Assembly: GCF_039555335.1 (NCBI RefSeq) | Contig: NC_092642.1 | Coordinates: forward strand, 8,566,752-8,630,751 | Length of the DNA stretch: 64,000 nt | DNA from: Amphiura filiformis | Taxonomy: Eukaryota > Echinodermata > Ophiuroidea > Amphilepidida > Amphiuridae | Direction: 5' to 3' | In this document: in pieces, positions 31,951 through 43,787 of the stretch | Position numbering within the stretch: the first letter of the stretch is position 1 | Layout: every line of letters starts with the position of its first letter | Notes under the pieces: model-generated | Seen by the model: only the letters and a program-made list of their open reading frames with translations | The model's database searches: none | Told to the model about the DNA's origin: nothing | Made by a program: the position numbers and the translations under genes

Positions 31951-34900
31951 GTGGATTGTCATATCAAACCCAAAGCAGGAAGCCCTTCTTGGTGGAACCA
32001 GTGAGCAAAAGACGGACACAAAGAGAGGTCAACCTAAGGAGGTGCAGAAAAGATCTTTCGCTCCAGAAATCTGTGCTCCAGTTGCAAAACCAGTCATTTC
32101 TAAAGATCAAATTGGTAAAGATTCATTGTTGACTGAAAGCAAGCCTTTGTATGCAAATAGAGTAAGAAAACATAAGTTAGATGATGGTGTACAACAGTCG
32201 GGGCTTGGGTTAATGTCTAAACGACAATGTACTGAAGTCAGAGTTAGTGACTATTTAAAGAAAACAATGGATCATGTCAGCACAGATTCTCAATCTCTTC
32301 CTCAGGAAAAACAACATTGTGGGTTAGGCATTCAAACCTCAGATTCAGCAGGCAGACCTGCTGCCGTTGTTAAACCTTTGCCATCAGCAGCAATGGTAAG
32401 TTCTGTGCCAACAAGTGCAAGTGGTTTAAAACCACACGGGGCGCCTTCCGAGTCCGCAGGGATGCTAACAAAGGTAGCATGTGTGTCGACTGCAGGTGGA
32501 CAAAGGTTCTATTTTTGCTTTCATTGCGGACAATATTTCAAATCTTACCATGATATCCTGAAGCATGGTCAACAGATCCAGGCACACCGTACCAAATCTT
32601 CAGATAGTGCCTTGATGACGCCTCATCAGAGTTCTCCTCAATCAGAGCAACCAAGACTGACCCAAGGAAACCCTACCATGACCAGGACTTTTCCGAGATT
32701 AGCTCCTCTAACTTCAGCTGATAACCCAACAAGTCAAGATGTACAACAGGATAATTTGCTTAGCGCATTCAAAACTACACATCCAAAGAGTTCTTTGAAA
32801 TACAAGAAACATAAAAGAGCAACTGTAAAAATTAGAGCATCCCAATCTGGACAGAGTACAGATAATCAGCATTGTGGCAAGAAGAAGAAAAGGAAACATC
32901 ATCACAAGTGCAGATGCAGTGAGCCAGGAAGAACCTGCAAGAAACATGCCAATGTACAAGGAAGTGTGCATCGTCATCATCATCACAGGTGCAGATGCAG
33001 TGAGCCACGAAGAACCTGCAAGAAACATTCAAATGTACAAGGAAGTGTGCAACTCCTAGAGCCATCAATACCAACATCTGTTCAACTAGGATTCACTACC
33101 AATATTGCTATGCCACACACCTGTACCCAACTTGGATGTACCAATGGTGATAATATACCATCAATGCCTTCATTTGCATCAACTCAACCGGCTTTGCCGC
33201 AGTTAATCCACCGTAGATCTATGCTACCAACCCAATTTGGATGTACCAAAGTAGCTATGGCACATGGATCTTCAACCCAACTTGGACCTAACAAACCTGC
33301 AACCGTGCAACAATCTACCCAACTTGGTTGTTCCAAAGCTGTTTGGCAACAGTCTGGATATTTTGAAGAAAATATGTCACAGCCCACCCACAGTTCACAA
33401 TCTACTCTACTTCCTTCTACACGGAGTACTGCATCACAAAATGGTAAACCTTTTCAAACTGGTCCACAGTCTACTCAATCTGTGTCAGTCAATAACACTA
33501 AGCCACAAACTGCTCAATCTCTGACTATGAAAGATGTTTATACAAAGCAAACCACCCAACTTGTGTCTACCAAACACACCATGCCGCACCACTATGCTCG
33601 AGATGCATCCACCAAAGATGTGCCACAGTCTGATAAAGTTGTGTCTTCCAAACAAAGCATGCCACAGTGTGCTCAAGTTATCCCAACCAATCGAACCATG
33701 CCAAAGTATCCTTCAGTTGTGTCCTCCAAAGATGTGACATGGTCTGCTCCAGTTGTGTCTTCCAAACAAACCATGTCACAGTGTGCTCAAGTAGTGTCTA
33801 CAAAAGATGTGACACAGCCTACTCAAGTTGTATCTTCCAAACAAACTATGCCACAGTGTGCTCAAGTAGTGTCTACCAAAGATGTGATACAGCCTACTCA
33901 AGCTGTGTCTTCCAAACTAACCATGCCACAGTGTGCTCAAGTAGTGTCTACCAAAGATGTGACACAGCCTACTCAAGTTGTGTTTTCCAAACAAACTATG
34001 CCACAGTGTGCTCAAGTAGTGTCTACCAAAGCTACTATGCCACTGTCTACTAAAGCTATGTCTACCAATCAAACCATACCACAGTATCCTGTTGTGCCCA
34101 CAAAAGATGTGACATGGTCTGCTAAAGTTGTGTCTTCCAAACAAACTAAGCCACAGTGTGCTCATGTTGTGTCTACCAAAGATGTGCAACTGTCTTCTAA
34201 AGTTGTGTCTATCAAATCAACAAAGTCCACAAAGTCTATTAAACTTGTGCTCAGAAAAGATGTGCCAGAGTCTCAAGATGTGCCTATTAAAGTTGTGTCT
34301 ACCAAGAAAACTATGCCACAGTCTACTAATATTGTGTCTACAAAAGATGTACCACAGGCACAGACTATGCTACAGCGTGCTCAAGATGTGCCTATTAAAG
34401 TTGTGTTCAGAAAAGATATGTCAGAGTCTACTAAAGTTGTGTCTACCAAGCAAACCATGCCACAGTCTACTAAGGTTGTGTCTACCAAGCAAACCATGCC
34501 AGAGTCTACTAATATTGTGTCTACCAAGCAAACCATGCCACAGTCTACTAATGTTGTGTCTACCAAGCAAACCATGCCACCGTCTACTAAGGTTGTGTGT
34601 ACCAAGCAAACCATGCCACAGTCTACTAAGGTTGTGTCTACCAAGCAAACCATGCCACAGTCTACTAAGGTTGTGTCTACCAAGCAAACCATGCCACAGT
34701 CTACTAATGTTGTGTCTACCAAGCAAACCATGCCACAGTCTACTAATGTTTTGTCTACCAAGCAAACCATGCCACAGTCTACTAATGTTGTGTCTACCAA
34801 GCAAACCATGCCACAGTCTACTAAGGTTATGTCTACCAAGCAAACCATGCCACAGTCTACTAAGGTTGTGTGTACCAAGCAAACCATGCCACAGTCTAAT

Positions 34901-37123
34901 AATGTTGTGTCTACCAAGCAAACCATGCCACAGTCTACTAAGGTTGTGTGTACTAAGCAAACCATGCCACAGTCTAATAATGTTGTGTCTACCAAGCAAA
35001 CCATGCCACAGTCTACTAAGGTTGTGTCTACCAAGCAAACCATGCCACAGTCTACTAAGGTTGTGTGCACCAAGCAAACCATGCCACAGTCTACTAATGT
35101 TGTGTCTACCAAGCAAACCATGCCACAGTCTACTAATGCTGTGTCTACCAAGCAAACCATGCCACAGTCTACTAATGCTGTGTCTACCAAGCAAACCATG
35201 CCACACTATCCTCAAGTTGTGTCCACACAGGCTACCGTGCCACCGTCTATCAAACAAACCATGCAACAGTCTATTAATATTGTGTCTACCAAGCAAACCA
35301 TGCAACAGTCTACTAATGTTGTGTCTACCAAGCAAACTATGCCACAGTATACTTATGTTGTGTCTACCAAGCAAACCATGCCACAATATCCTCAAGTTGT
35401 GTCTACGAAAGGTACTGTGCCACAGTCTACTAAAGTAGTGTCTACCAAACAAAGCATGCCACAGTCACCATCAACTAAAGTTTTGTCTGCAAACGATGTG
35501 CCACAGTCTACTAAAATGGTGTCTACCAAACAAACCAAGCCATGGTATGCTCACATGGTGCCCACAAAAGAACTTGTAGTGTCTACCAAACCGTGCATGT
35601 CACAGTATGGTCAAATTGTGTCTACAAAAGATATTGTACCACCATCTACTCAAGTTGTGTCTACCAAACAAACTTTGCCACAGTATACTCAAGTTGTGGC
35701 CACCAAAGATGTGCCACAGTCTTCTCAAGTCATATCTACCAAACATACCATGGCAAATTGTGCTCAACTTTTGTCCACTAAAGTTACTGTGCCACAGTCT
35801 ACTAAAGTTGTGTACACCAAACAAACCATGCCACAGTGTGCTCAAGTAGTGTCTACCAAAGATGTGACACAGCCTACTCAAGTTGTGCCTTCCAAACAAA
35901 CCATGTCACAGTATGCTCAAGTTGCATCCATCAAAGATGTGCCACAGCCTACTCAAGTTGTGTTTTCCAAACAAACCATGTCACAGTATTCCCAAGTAGT
36001 GTCTACCAAAGATGTGACACAGCCTACTCAAGTTGTGTCTTCCAAACGAACCATGTCACAGTATGCTCAAGTTGCATCCATCAAAGATGTGCCACAGTCT
36101 GCTAAAGTTGTGTCTTCCAAACAAACCATGCCACAATATCTTCAAGTTGTGCCCACAAAAGATGTGACATGGCCTACTAAACAAGCAAAAGTTGTGTCTT
36201 CCACACAAGCCATGCCACAATATCTTCAAGTTGTGCCCACAAAAGATGTGACACAGCCTACTAAAGTTGTGTCTACCAAACAAACTATGCCACAGTATTC
36301 CCATGTTGTGTCTACAAAAGATGCGCCACAGTGTGGGGTAAAAGCTGCATATTCTGATACCCAGGAAGGACAAAGTGCACACACTTGTCGCTATTGCAGC
36401 AAAAGTTTCACAATGCGTACACTCTGTGATGCGCACATCATCAAAGATCATCCTGATAAATCACGACAGAAATGCCGCTATTGTCCAGATTTATACGGTG
36501 ACAGAAACTCTTTAGAAGTTCACATCATCAAGAAGCACAGGTTTTGTTGTCGGTATTGTGATTTGACATACAACGGTAGTCAAAATGGCGACACAATAAT
36601 GAAATTACATGAAATGAAGAAGCATAGACATTTGTATGTATCAAGAGATATAGTGAGGAAAAAAGCAGATGCAAAAGAGAAACTATTGGTGGCATATTAT
36701 GTCAGACAGAAGTTTCCAAGCTATACTGGTGGTAGAGTGTCATCAAATGTTCCGAAAGTAAGCAGCCAAGGACCTATTCAGTTGATTGCAATGGAAGGGC
36801 AACCCATCTGTATGAATGGTAAAGCAATAGGTCAGTTGGATACTGCTGGTGGCAGCATCAACAGCACAAAGTCTCAATACACTTTGAATGCTCCAGTGGA
36901 TGAAAGCATTATAGAGGCAGCTTCTTCTACCCAAAATGTTGGATCTTACAAGAAGAAATTAAATGCTTCAAACAACTGGTCTGAAGAAGTACCAACTGTG
37001 CTTGGGGATAAAGAAACCATTTCAGCTAAATCGGAGTCATCAGATAAAGAAAATGCTGATGAAATCATAGTGATTTCAGGTGAAGAAGATGTTGATGAAA
37101 CCCACATGGATGAGCCAACCTAA
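31951..37123 (+). CDS. Giant exon of a C2H2 zinc-finger protein with a long Ser/Thr/Gln/Lys repeat domain
   Basis: The open frame runs 1724 codons from the acceptor to TAA at 37121. Order of parts: a basic, low-complexity N-terminal part; an atypical C2H2 finger (32516-32585, H-x6-H); a duplicated His/Cys-rich 27-residue module with CRCSEP.RTCKKH (32895-33056); about 930 residues of 13- and 26-residue repeats built on VVSTKQTMPQST and VVSTKDVTQPTQ (33535-36320); three C2H2-like fingers (36385-36450, 36473-36538, 36548-36626; the last has a longer Cys-His spacing); and an acidic tail with DEIIVISGEEDVDE (about 37058-37099), a good match to a SUMO-interacting motif. A nuclear DNA- or RNA-binding role is inferred. 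No specific ortholog is recognised. The frame continues past the stop into another finger, so the end is unusual. Confidence 0.85.
32895..33056 (+). repeat. 81-bp in-frame duplication (His/Cys module)
   Basis: Two adjacent 81-bp copies code for CRCSEPGRTCKKHANVQGSV and the near-identical CRCSEPRRTCKKHSNVQGSV, each preceded by a short His run. TGC codons of the two copies start at 32909 and 32990. It may be a small metal-binding or basic module. Confidence 0.85.
33535..36320 (+). repeat. Coding minisatellite, 39-bp and 78-bp units
   Basis: The outer parts follow a 78-bp (26-residue) pattern alternating VVSTKDVTQPTQ with VVSSKQTMPQCAQ. The inner part (34437-35210) is a 39-bp, 13-residue array. 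All lengths are multiples of three, so the frame is kept. The array is rich in Ser, Thr, Val, Gln and Lys and has no predicted fold. Confidence 0.9.
34437..35210 (+). repeat. Core of 20 uninterrupted 13-residue repeats
   Basis: Twenty consecutive KQTMP units, most of them VVSTKQTMPQSTN or VVSTKQTMPQSTK, with rare changes (S to C, T to N, Q to E/P). Near-identity at the DNA level indicates recent expansion or homogenisation. Confidence 0.9.
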
Positions 37124-37135
37124 TCCTCAGAGATC

Positions 37136-37393
37136 TTGGCAGATATGGAGAAAATGATGGCTCAAAAGAACATATCTCTATCAATCAAAGCCAAGCTGGC
37201 AAATTTCCTTCTGGATAAGATCAGTCAGATCCACAAAGAGGAATTAAAGATGACAAGGAATGAAAGAGTTAGTCTGTTTAAATGTAGGTATTGTTTCAAA
37301 ACATTCCCAAGTTTTCATCAGGTGAGGTATCATGAGGTATTGCATGATGTGATGCAATTACTAGAAAAGCTAACTGGTGGGAAAGACCAGTAG
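37136..37393 (+). CDS. In-frame C-terminal extension with one more zinc finger, after a TAA
   Basis: This 85-codon frame starts at ATG 37136 and is in the same frame as the upstream exon, separated by TAA (37121-37123) and four codons. It has a helical stretch (KNISLSIKAKLANFLLDKI) and a C2H2 finger CRYCFKTF at 37283-37345 that resembles the fingers upstream. It most likely was, or is, the true C-terminus. Options are a nonsense allele, a sequencing error, readthrough or translation as a separate small protein. Its 3' part is repeated downstream. Confidence 0.6.
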   Translation: MADMEKMMAQKNISLSIKAKLANFLLDKISQIHKEELKMTRNERVSLFKCRYCFKTFPSFHQVRYHEVLHDVMQLLEKLTGGKDQ

Positions 37394-38540
37394 GCCTAAT
37401 CGGTCTCATAGATATATGTGTGTAACCTCATTTATTTCAAAACATTCCCAAGTTTTCATCAGGTGAGGTATCATGAGGTATTGCATGATGTGATGCAACT
37501 ACTAGAAAAGCTAAGTGGTGGGAAAGACTGGTAGGCCTAATTGGTCTCATAGATATGTGTGTAACCTCATTTGTTTCAAAACATTCCCAAGTTTTCATCA
37601 GGTGAGGTATTGCATGATGTGATGCAATTACTAGAAAAGCTACTTAGTGGGAAAGACCAGTAGGCCTAATCGGTCTCATAGATATGTGTGTAATCTCGTT
37701 TGTTTCAAAAGATTCCCAAGTTTTCATCAGGTGAGGTATCATGAGGTATTGCATGATGTGATGCAATTACTAGAAAAGCTGCTTAGTGGGAAAGACCAGT
37801 AGGCCTAATCGGTCTCATAGATATATGTGTGTAACCTCATTTATTTCAAAACATTCCCAAGTTTTCATCAGGTGAGGTATCATGAGGTATTGCATGATGT
37901 GATGCAATTACTAGAAAAGCTAACTGGTGGGAAAGACCAGTAGGCCTAATTGGACTCATAGATGATGTGTGTAATCTCATTTGTTTCAAAACATTCCCAA
38001 GTTTTCATCAGGTGAGGTATCATGCGGTATTGCATGATGTGATGCAATTACTAGAACAGCTAACTGGTGGGAAAGACCAGTAGGCCTAATTGGACTCATA
38101 GATATGTGTGTAACCTCATTTATTTCAAAACATTCCCAAGTTTTCATCAGGTGAGGTATCATGAGGTATTGCATGATGTGATGCAACTACTAGAAAAGCT
38201 AAGTGGTGGGAAAGACCAGTAGGCCTAATTGGACTCATAGATATATATGTGTGTAATCTCATTTGTTTCAAAACATTCCCAAGTTTTCATCGGGTGAGGT
38301 ATCATGAGGTATTGCATGATGTGATGCAACTACTAGAAAAGCTAAGTGGTGGGAAAGACCAGTAGGCCTAATTGGACTCATAGATATATATGTGTGTAAT
38401 CTCATTTGTTTCAAAACATTCCCAAGTTTTCATCGGGTGAGGTATCATGAGGTATTGCATGATGTGATGCAATTACTAGAACAGCTAACTGGTGGGAAAG
38501 ACCGGTAGGCCTAATTGGTCTCATAGATGTGCTTGTAACC
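37297..38540 (+). repeat. Nine-copy tandem repeat of the last exon and 3' UTR
   Basis: 'caaaacattcccaagttttc' or a close variant starts at 37297, 37438, 37577, 37706, 37847, 37987, 38126, 38269 and 38412. The period is 129-143 bp. Each unit keeps the codons for KTFPSFHQVRYHEVLHDVMQ, the stop codon and a GTAGGCCTAAT word. The CxxC half of the finger lies outside the unit, so the copies cannot make a complete finger. Confidence 0.9.
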
Positions 38541-38859
38541 TCATCTTCATCAACTTATTATATGTTACAAGATCCAGGGGAATGAGTCACATACCCCAGG
38601 GTCACATATTGGCAATTTTCAATTACAAGATTTTTACATCATTTTCTGGCAGTTTACAAATGTCTGGTTACTGAGTTATGAGCAATTTATCAATGGCTGA
38701 AAACAATATAAAACAAAAGAATTTGAACACTGTTTTTGCCAATATCTCAAAAACAATATTAGTTACATCCGACTCATTCCCCTTGATCATGCCACATATA
38801 GTAGCGTGAAAGAAAACTTTTGCATATTGTAATTGACTATCTGCACACATAGCAGGCAA
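38541..38859. other. Unique spacer downstream of the zinc-finger locus
   Basis: No gene or element was identified. Confidence 0.4.
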
Positions 38860-39554
38860 CCCAGCAAACACAAAACGTTTTCGGCATCATTAAAAAGGTT
38901 ATAAAAGGTTGTCAGAAAACGTTTAAATGTCGGGTTATATAAAGGGTATATTAAGGGTATAAAACGTTTTCATAACATTAACAATCATTTTTTGATAATC
39001 TACTGCTCAGCAAACAAAAATGTTTTAGAGAAAACGCGTTTAAATGTCGGGTTATATAAAGGGTATAAAACGCGTTTAATAACATTCCAAAAACATTCTT
39101 GAAAACTTGATACAAAACATTCTAAACAGAATGTTATTTGGGGGTTGAAAACATTTTGCGAAAAATGTTTGCCCAAAATATTTGCAATAACGTTTTAGAA
39201 ACGTTTTCACAACCTTTATATAACCGGACATTTAAATGTTATTAAAACGTTTTGAAAAAAACATTTGAAGAACATTTCTGTGTTTGCTGAGTGCAAATAT
39301 TTTTAACATAATGTTATTTAAATGTTGACAAAATATTTGGCAAAAAATGTTTGCAAAAATAGTTTACAATAATATTTTTGAAAACATTTTAAAAATATTG
39401 TTGTAGATTGTTTTTCATACAAAAGCGTTTTAAAACGTTTTCATGACCTTTATATAACCCGACATTTTAATGTTATTAAAGCGTTTTTATGTAAACCAAA
39501 AGCCAAAATATAACTTATTAAAAACGTTTTTAAAACGTTTTTGTGTTTGCTGGG
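38860..39554 (+). mobile_element. MITE with CCCAGCAAACACAAAA ends
   Basis: CCCAGCAAACACAAAACGTT at the left and AACGTTTTTGTGTTTGCTGG plus G at the right are inverted. The interior is rich in AAACGTTT and 'gtcgggttatataaagg' words in both orientations. A partial copy is at 59554-59748. Confidence 0.8.
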
Positions 39555-40389
39555 AAACTCATTAGGGGAAGGGCGAAGGGGTTGATGCACGTATCCAGAA
39601 ACCACTGAACTTGTGTTCCCAAGTTGCTGGATTTTACCCAGGGTGTTATATTTTCAAGCACTCGTTCTTGTTGTATTGACAATTATAGGGGTAGCCAACA
39701 TGTTTGGACTGTTTTACACATAGTCTTATGGTTTTGAAGAATTCAATTAACATTTTCTTTTTGCGGCAATTTGAACCACTTTAAATGACAAATATTTTGT
39801 CTGTAATTTTATATTCTAAGCTGTTGTTTCTTGTCAAAGCATAATTTAAAATATTAAGTTTGAGATTGTAGCCGATAAAATAGAATGAAAAAAAGATGAT
39901 GTACAGTAAAATTTAGTTAAGGTGGTACTTTACTCTTTGTTGGTAATTTAGCATACTTTTTGCGTATGAGGGAAAATGGTGTTTTGAGAAAATATCATTT
40001 GAAAATTTACTAATTAGAATTTATTATAAAATGGTGCTCCACTGTTACTCTAGAGTCGCCACTAATTAGCTGGGTAACAGTGTACATCTGAGGCAGCATC
40101 AATAGGAATCTGATAGTGGTAGTAGTTTTAGCTTGTTTGTAAAACCTGATGAAATAGAGCAGAAGTTGAGCTATTATAGAAAAGTTGAAATTTCTGCCCT
40201 ACCGAGTGTGCATGTTTTAATTGTCTGAAATAGCCCATTATTCATGAGCATGATGAAGTATGGATATATTTTCATACATTAATTTGATAAGATATTGTAT
40301 CGGTATTTATTGACTCAAGAATGTTAAGTTAGGGAACAAAGCAAAAGATTGATGAAGTCATATGAATTTAACTAGTTTAATTGAGAGAC
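39555..40389. other. No gene recognised
   Basis: AT-rich. The phrase 'ggtatttattgactcaag' near 40301 resembles 41547, so the AT-rich tandem family downstream may begin here. Confidence 0.4.
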
Positions 40390-40616
40390 CTGGGGTTCAT
40401 TTCACTAAACTTTTAACCCTTCATAACTCAGGTAACCAGGTAACCGTTCCTAAAGTTACGAATTCCCTATACTAGAGGTAACTTTACGAAGGGTTCCTGT
40501 AGTAAATCCCTATTACTTATGAAGAGTACCATCCGTAAGAATGTTTAGTGAAATGGATGTTACGAATGATTTTGAGAGTTACGAAGCTTTGTAAAGTTTA
40601 GTGAAATGGACCCCAG
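40390..40616 (+). mobile_element. Short MITE with CTGGGGT-CATTTCACTAAAC ends
   Basis: CTGGGGTTCATTTCACTAAA at 40390 and its inverse ending in GTGAAATGGACCCCAG at 40616 form ~25-bp terminal inverted repeats. The interior has several 'cgaagggtt/gttacga' words. Confidence 0.75.
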
Positions 40617-40974
40617 TTCGCACAAAATGAGTGAAAAGTCACCATGGAAGAAAAGGAGATAGGGTTCATTGAACCTGCCAGAAAACAAGGTAATTCTTCT
40701 TTGAAATGTTGACTTTTTGAACACAAAGTTGAATACAAGTTGTAGATCATTTCACTTATGATCCACAGATTATACGATTTACAACTTTCCTCCCAATTTG
40801 TGGGAAAGGTCTTTTAGGAAGGGAGTTAAAAATGCTATTTTTACCCACTTCCGATTTCGTATAAGATAGGGAGGGACATGATCAGCTATGAACCAATACT
40901 AGTTGTGGTAATAGGCCTTCATCAATCTTCTAGTTTGTTCCCTTAATTACATTGAATAGATATACTTTATTTCC

Positions 40975-41950
40975 TTTATTTAATTTTACCAGCTAATGCA
41001 CATTAGATTTAATCTGGTAAATTAAGATTTTATATTTGTAATAAATTGAGTAAATTGTTAGATTGATGTCTAATTTATAGTAAGAATATTATTATAAAAA
41101 TTATGTTAAAGGAGGATAGTACAACCTCATCTCAACTTTGTCCCTATTATGCTATCAAAATAGAGATCTTGGTATCAGTGGAAAGCCCATGATATAATGT
41201 TTCTTATTGACACATGATAGGGCTGAATGAATGCAACTTGGTTGGATGTATCTATCACATGGCATTCGATCTGTAGTTGGGCATTTTGAAAATCACATTT
41301 TTGTGGCTCATATTATCATATGGATCCAAATCAGAGCATGAAATTCTGTAGATGGGGATTGAGGTCACTGTCATTCAATCAAGGTGAAAACAGTATGTTA
41401 TGAAATTGGACCAACCTCCTTTAATGTATATTAGGATTAATATGTTATAAATATTAGATTTCATTGTCATAAGTTGATTAAGTTGACTGTTAGAAGTATG
41501 GATATCTGCTTTAGTTTACGTACATTTGTAAGATAATGTATAGGTATTTATTGAAACAAGTATATTGATATTATAGTTCCATTGTTTAATTTTACCAGTT
41601 TATGCATTGTATTTCTGCTATATTAGTTTATGTTTTTAATATTGGTAATAATATAAAGTTGAATAGATATGTGTATGGATATCTAAAAGGTAATTATTGA
41701 AGCATGAATGTTGACATTGTATTGGACATATTTTAATTCCATACAGTTTAATTTTACCAGTTATACATAATAGAATTAATCTGTTTTATTACAAATACAT
41801 TTTGTTAGGAGTATCAATCTACTTTTACATTCTTTCATCATACATTCAGATTATTATTGTTAACATTGTATTGAAAGGTTTGATTCCATAGTTTAATTTC
41901 ACCAGTTATTCATTGTTAGAATAGTTCAGTTATCAGAGTTTTTATTTTGC
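40975..41950 (+). repeat. Diverged AT-rich tandem repeat, ~145-165 bp
   Basis: 'tttaattttaccag' recurs at about 40980, 41585, 41749 and 41895, with 'aggtatttattga' and 'tatggatatct' words between. The long first gap is filled by the MITE at 41110-41420. Confidence 0.6.
41110..41420 (+). mobile_element. TTAA-flanked MITE with AGGAGG ends
   Basis: TTAA (41106-41109) precedes AGGAGGATAGTACAACCTC. The right end CCAACCTCCT (41420) is followed by TTAA. TTAA duplication is the signature of piggyBac-type mobilisation. Termini are short and the interior is not inverted. Confidence 0.6.
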
Positions 41951-42482
41951 AAGTGTAAATTGAAAAATTGTTTCACATTCCACCTTTTTCAGTTAATCTT
42001 TCTTGAGCATGTTGAGTGATCAGTTGGAGTACATGGTCTAGTAAGCCAGAAAGAAAAAACATGCTCGTCGGACTATCTTCCCCATCTGCGACAAAACCAA
42101 AAGTCGTAAAGATAATATGGATGATTTTAAACATTAAAGATAACATAAGTGCATGTATAAAAGAAATAACATCATACCCCAGCCCATTGGTTTGTTCCCC
42201 CAATATATGTTATTTAAATCTGCTGTAGCCTGTAGACTATTATACAATTTATTTATTAGTGCAATGGTAATTTACATTTGATAATTTTGTTTAAATTAAA
42301 GAAATCTGTTATGTTAAGGGAAATTTGTTGTTCCTTGTTTGCTTGATGCTCATGAGTACAATATTTGGATCAATCTGAGGGTCTTCAGGACTGCTAATAT
42401 GTTGCCCTCTTCTTCATAGTGTGCTAAATGTTCCACACCCCTTAATAAAATCCTTGTATTCCTCCTTTCAAAGACCTTATTT
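41951..42482. other. No gene confirmed
   Basis: A 76-codon minus-strand frame at 41973-42203 has protein-like but unrecognised content (..SGLLDHVLQLITQHAQER). I do not call it. Confidence 0.4.
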
Positions 42483-43301
42483 TACAGACTTGACATTTAG
42501 TCTGCATAAACCGCACAGGGTAAATGTTAATTGATTATTGTGGGGTTAAAATTTCTGAATTTGAGCAACATTATTCTGATATTATCAATTTATTGAAGTT
42601 TGAGGTGATATATACTAAACCTAGATACCAATAAGTGTTTGTCAGAACTGAAATGCACTTGTAATCTACCAGTTTTGAAAGTGGGAGGAGCTTTTAAAAA
42701 TATGGCTCTGAAACGTACACACTCAGAAAGTTTGAATGGCCCCTGGGGCCAAATGTTAAAAACTTACTGCACACAAAGAAACAATGTGAGTTCATTGGAC
42801 AACCAAGAATCCGCAGTTGTACATGTATTGTACAGTAAGTATATCATTGATCTGTGGGGGCATTCAAACTTTTTGAGTACGTACCACTTTTAAGAGGCAT
42901 ATTTTAAGCTTCTCCCATGTTAAAAAAATTGGTACATTGCCAGTGTATTTCAGCTGTGATGAATGCCAATTGGCAATTGCTGACGAAGTTTAGGAAATAT
43001 CACCTCAAACCCTTATAAATTTGATAATAACAAAACAATGTTGCATAAAGTCCAAAATTGTGTCCCCTACATACAAAGCTCAAATTCAGTCTCCCTAAAT
43101 CCGTCATTTTAGGCAAATTCGCTACATTATGAACACCATAATGTCATGGAAAGCACATTTTCTATCAAACAATTATTTTACACCATCTCCCGACACATCC
43201 CAATGAATATTTAGCCTGTGTGGTTTATGCAGACTTCTCAAGCTCCAGACTAGTTTTGGAATTTTGTGAAAAAATATTCTATACTAAATGTCAAGTCTGT
43301 A
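42483..43301 (+). mobile_element. Foldback element with TACAGACTTGACATTTAGT ends
   Basis: TACAGACTTGACATTTAGT at 42483 is inverted at 43283-43301. Further in, 'gtctgcataaaccgcacagg' and 'tttgaggtgatat' also have inverted partners near 43215-43235 and 43006-43018. No transposase was found. Confidence 0.75.
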
Positions 43302-43486
43302 TCAAACCTTACTGCACTCCTAGCAAAAAGGGTTCTTGACTGTCCTGCATGTAGCAAGAGAAAAGGGTTCTTGAAAACTGAAAGAACCCACACTTTTTCT
43401 TTCTGGTCTTTAGAACCTTTTTCATGTGTCTAAATGTTTCTTTCTAGCTTGAGAACCGAGGCTGTTTAATTCTTTGAATCATTTAA
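43302..43486. repeat. Diverged 'gggttct/agaacc' repeat
   Basis: Words AAAGGGTTCTTGA and AGAACCTTTTTC occur in both orientations here and again at 43880-43925, on both sides of the TTAA MITE. It looks like an older foldback into which the MITE inserted. Confidence 0.5.
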
Positions 43487-43775
43487 GGGGGTACTACACC
43501 TCTGTCCAATTTTGTGCCTATTTTTGCATTTTTTTCAAAAATTATAGCGCATTGGTGACAAGTAAGATATGTATACTATAGGGGCAAGGACTACAACTAC
43601 TGCACTGGAAATTTTATTTCGGCACAGACAGCAGTTGTGGAGTTGCAGTCAAAAATAACTACTTGCCTTGAGTTGCTGAATTTTCAGAGCAATATCTTAA
43701 TTGTCACCAATGCGCTATAATTTTTGAGAAAAATGCAAAAATAGGCACAAAATTGGCCAGGGGTGTAGTACCCCC
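43487..43775 (+). mobile_element. Complete TTAA-flanked foldback MITE
   Basis: TTAA (43483-43486) precedes GGGGGTACTACACC. The right end GGTGTAGTACCCCC closes at 43775 and TTAA follows. Arms are about 75 bp and hold 'cctatttttgcatttttt' and 'gcgcattggtgacaag'. An inner inverted pair lies around 43590-43690. No coding sequence is present. Confidence 0.85.
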
Positions 43776-43787
43776 TTTAATAAGGTC

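Noticed and set aside
34128-35452. Long frames of 436 codons (plus) and 272-343 codons (minus)
   Set aside because: They are shadows of the 39-bp repeat, whose length keeps any stop-free frame open. The frame linked to the zinc fingers is the real one.
41973-42203. 76-codon minus frame with a hydrophobic part
   Set aside because: It is protein-like in places, but no family, splice context or second copy was found, so it is not called as a gene.
42639-42893. 84-codon plus frame
   Set aside because: It lies in the loop of a foldback element with no recognisable domain.
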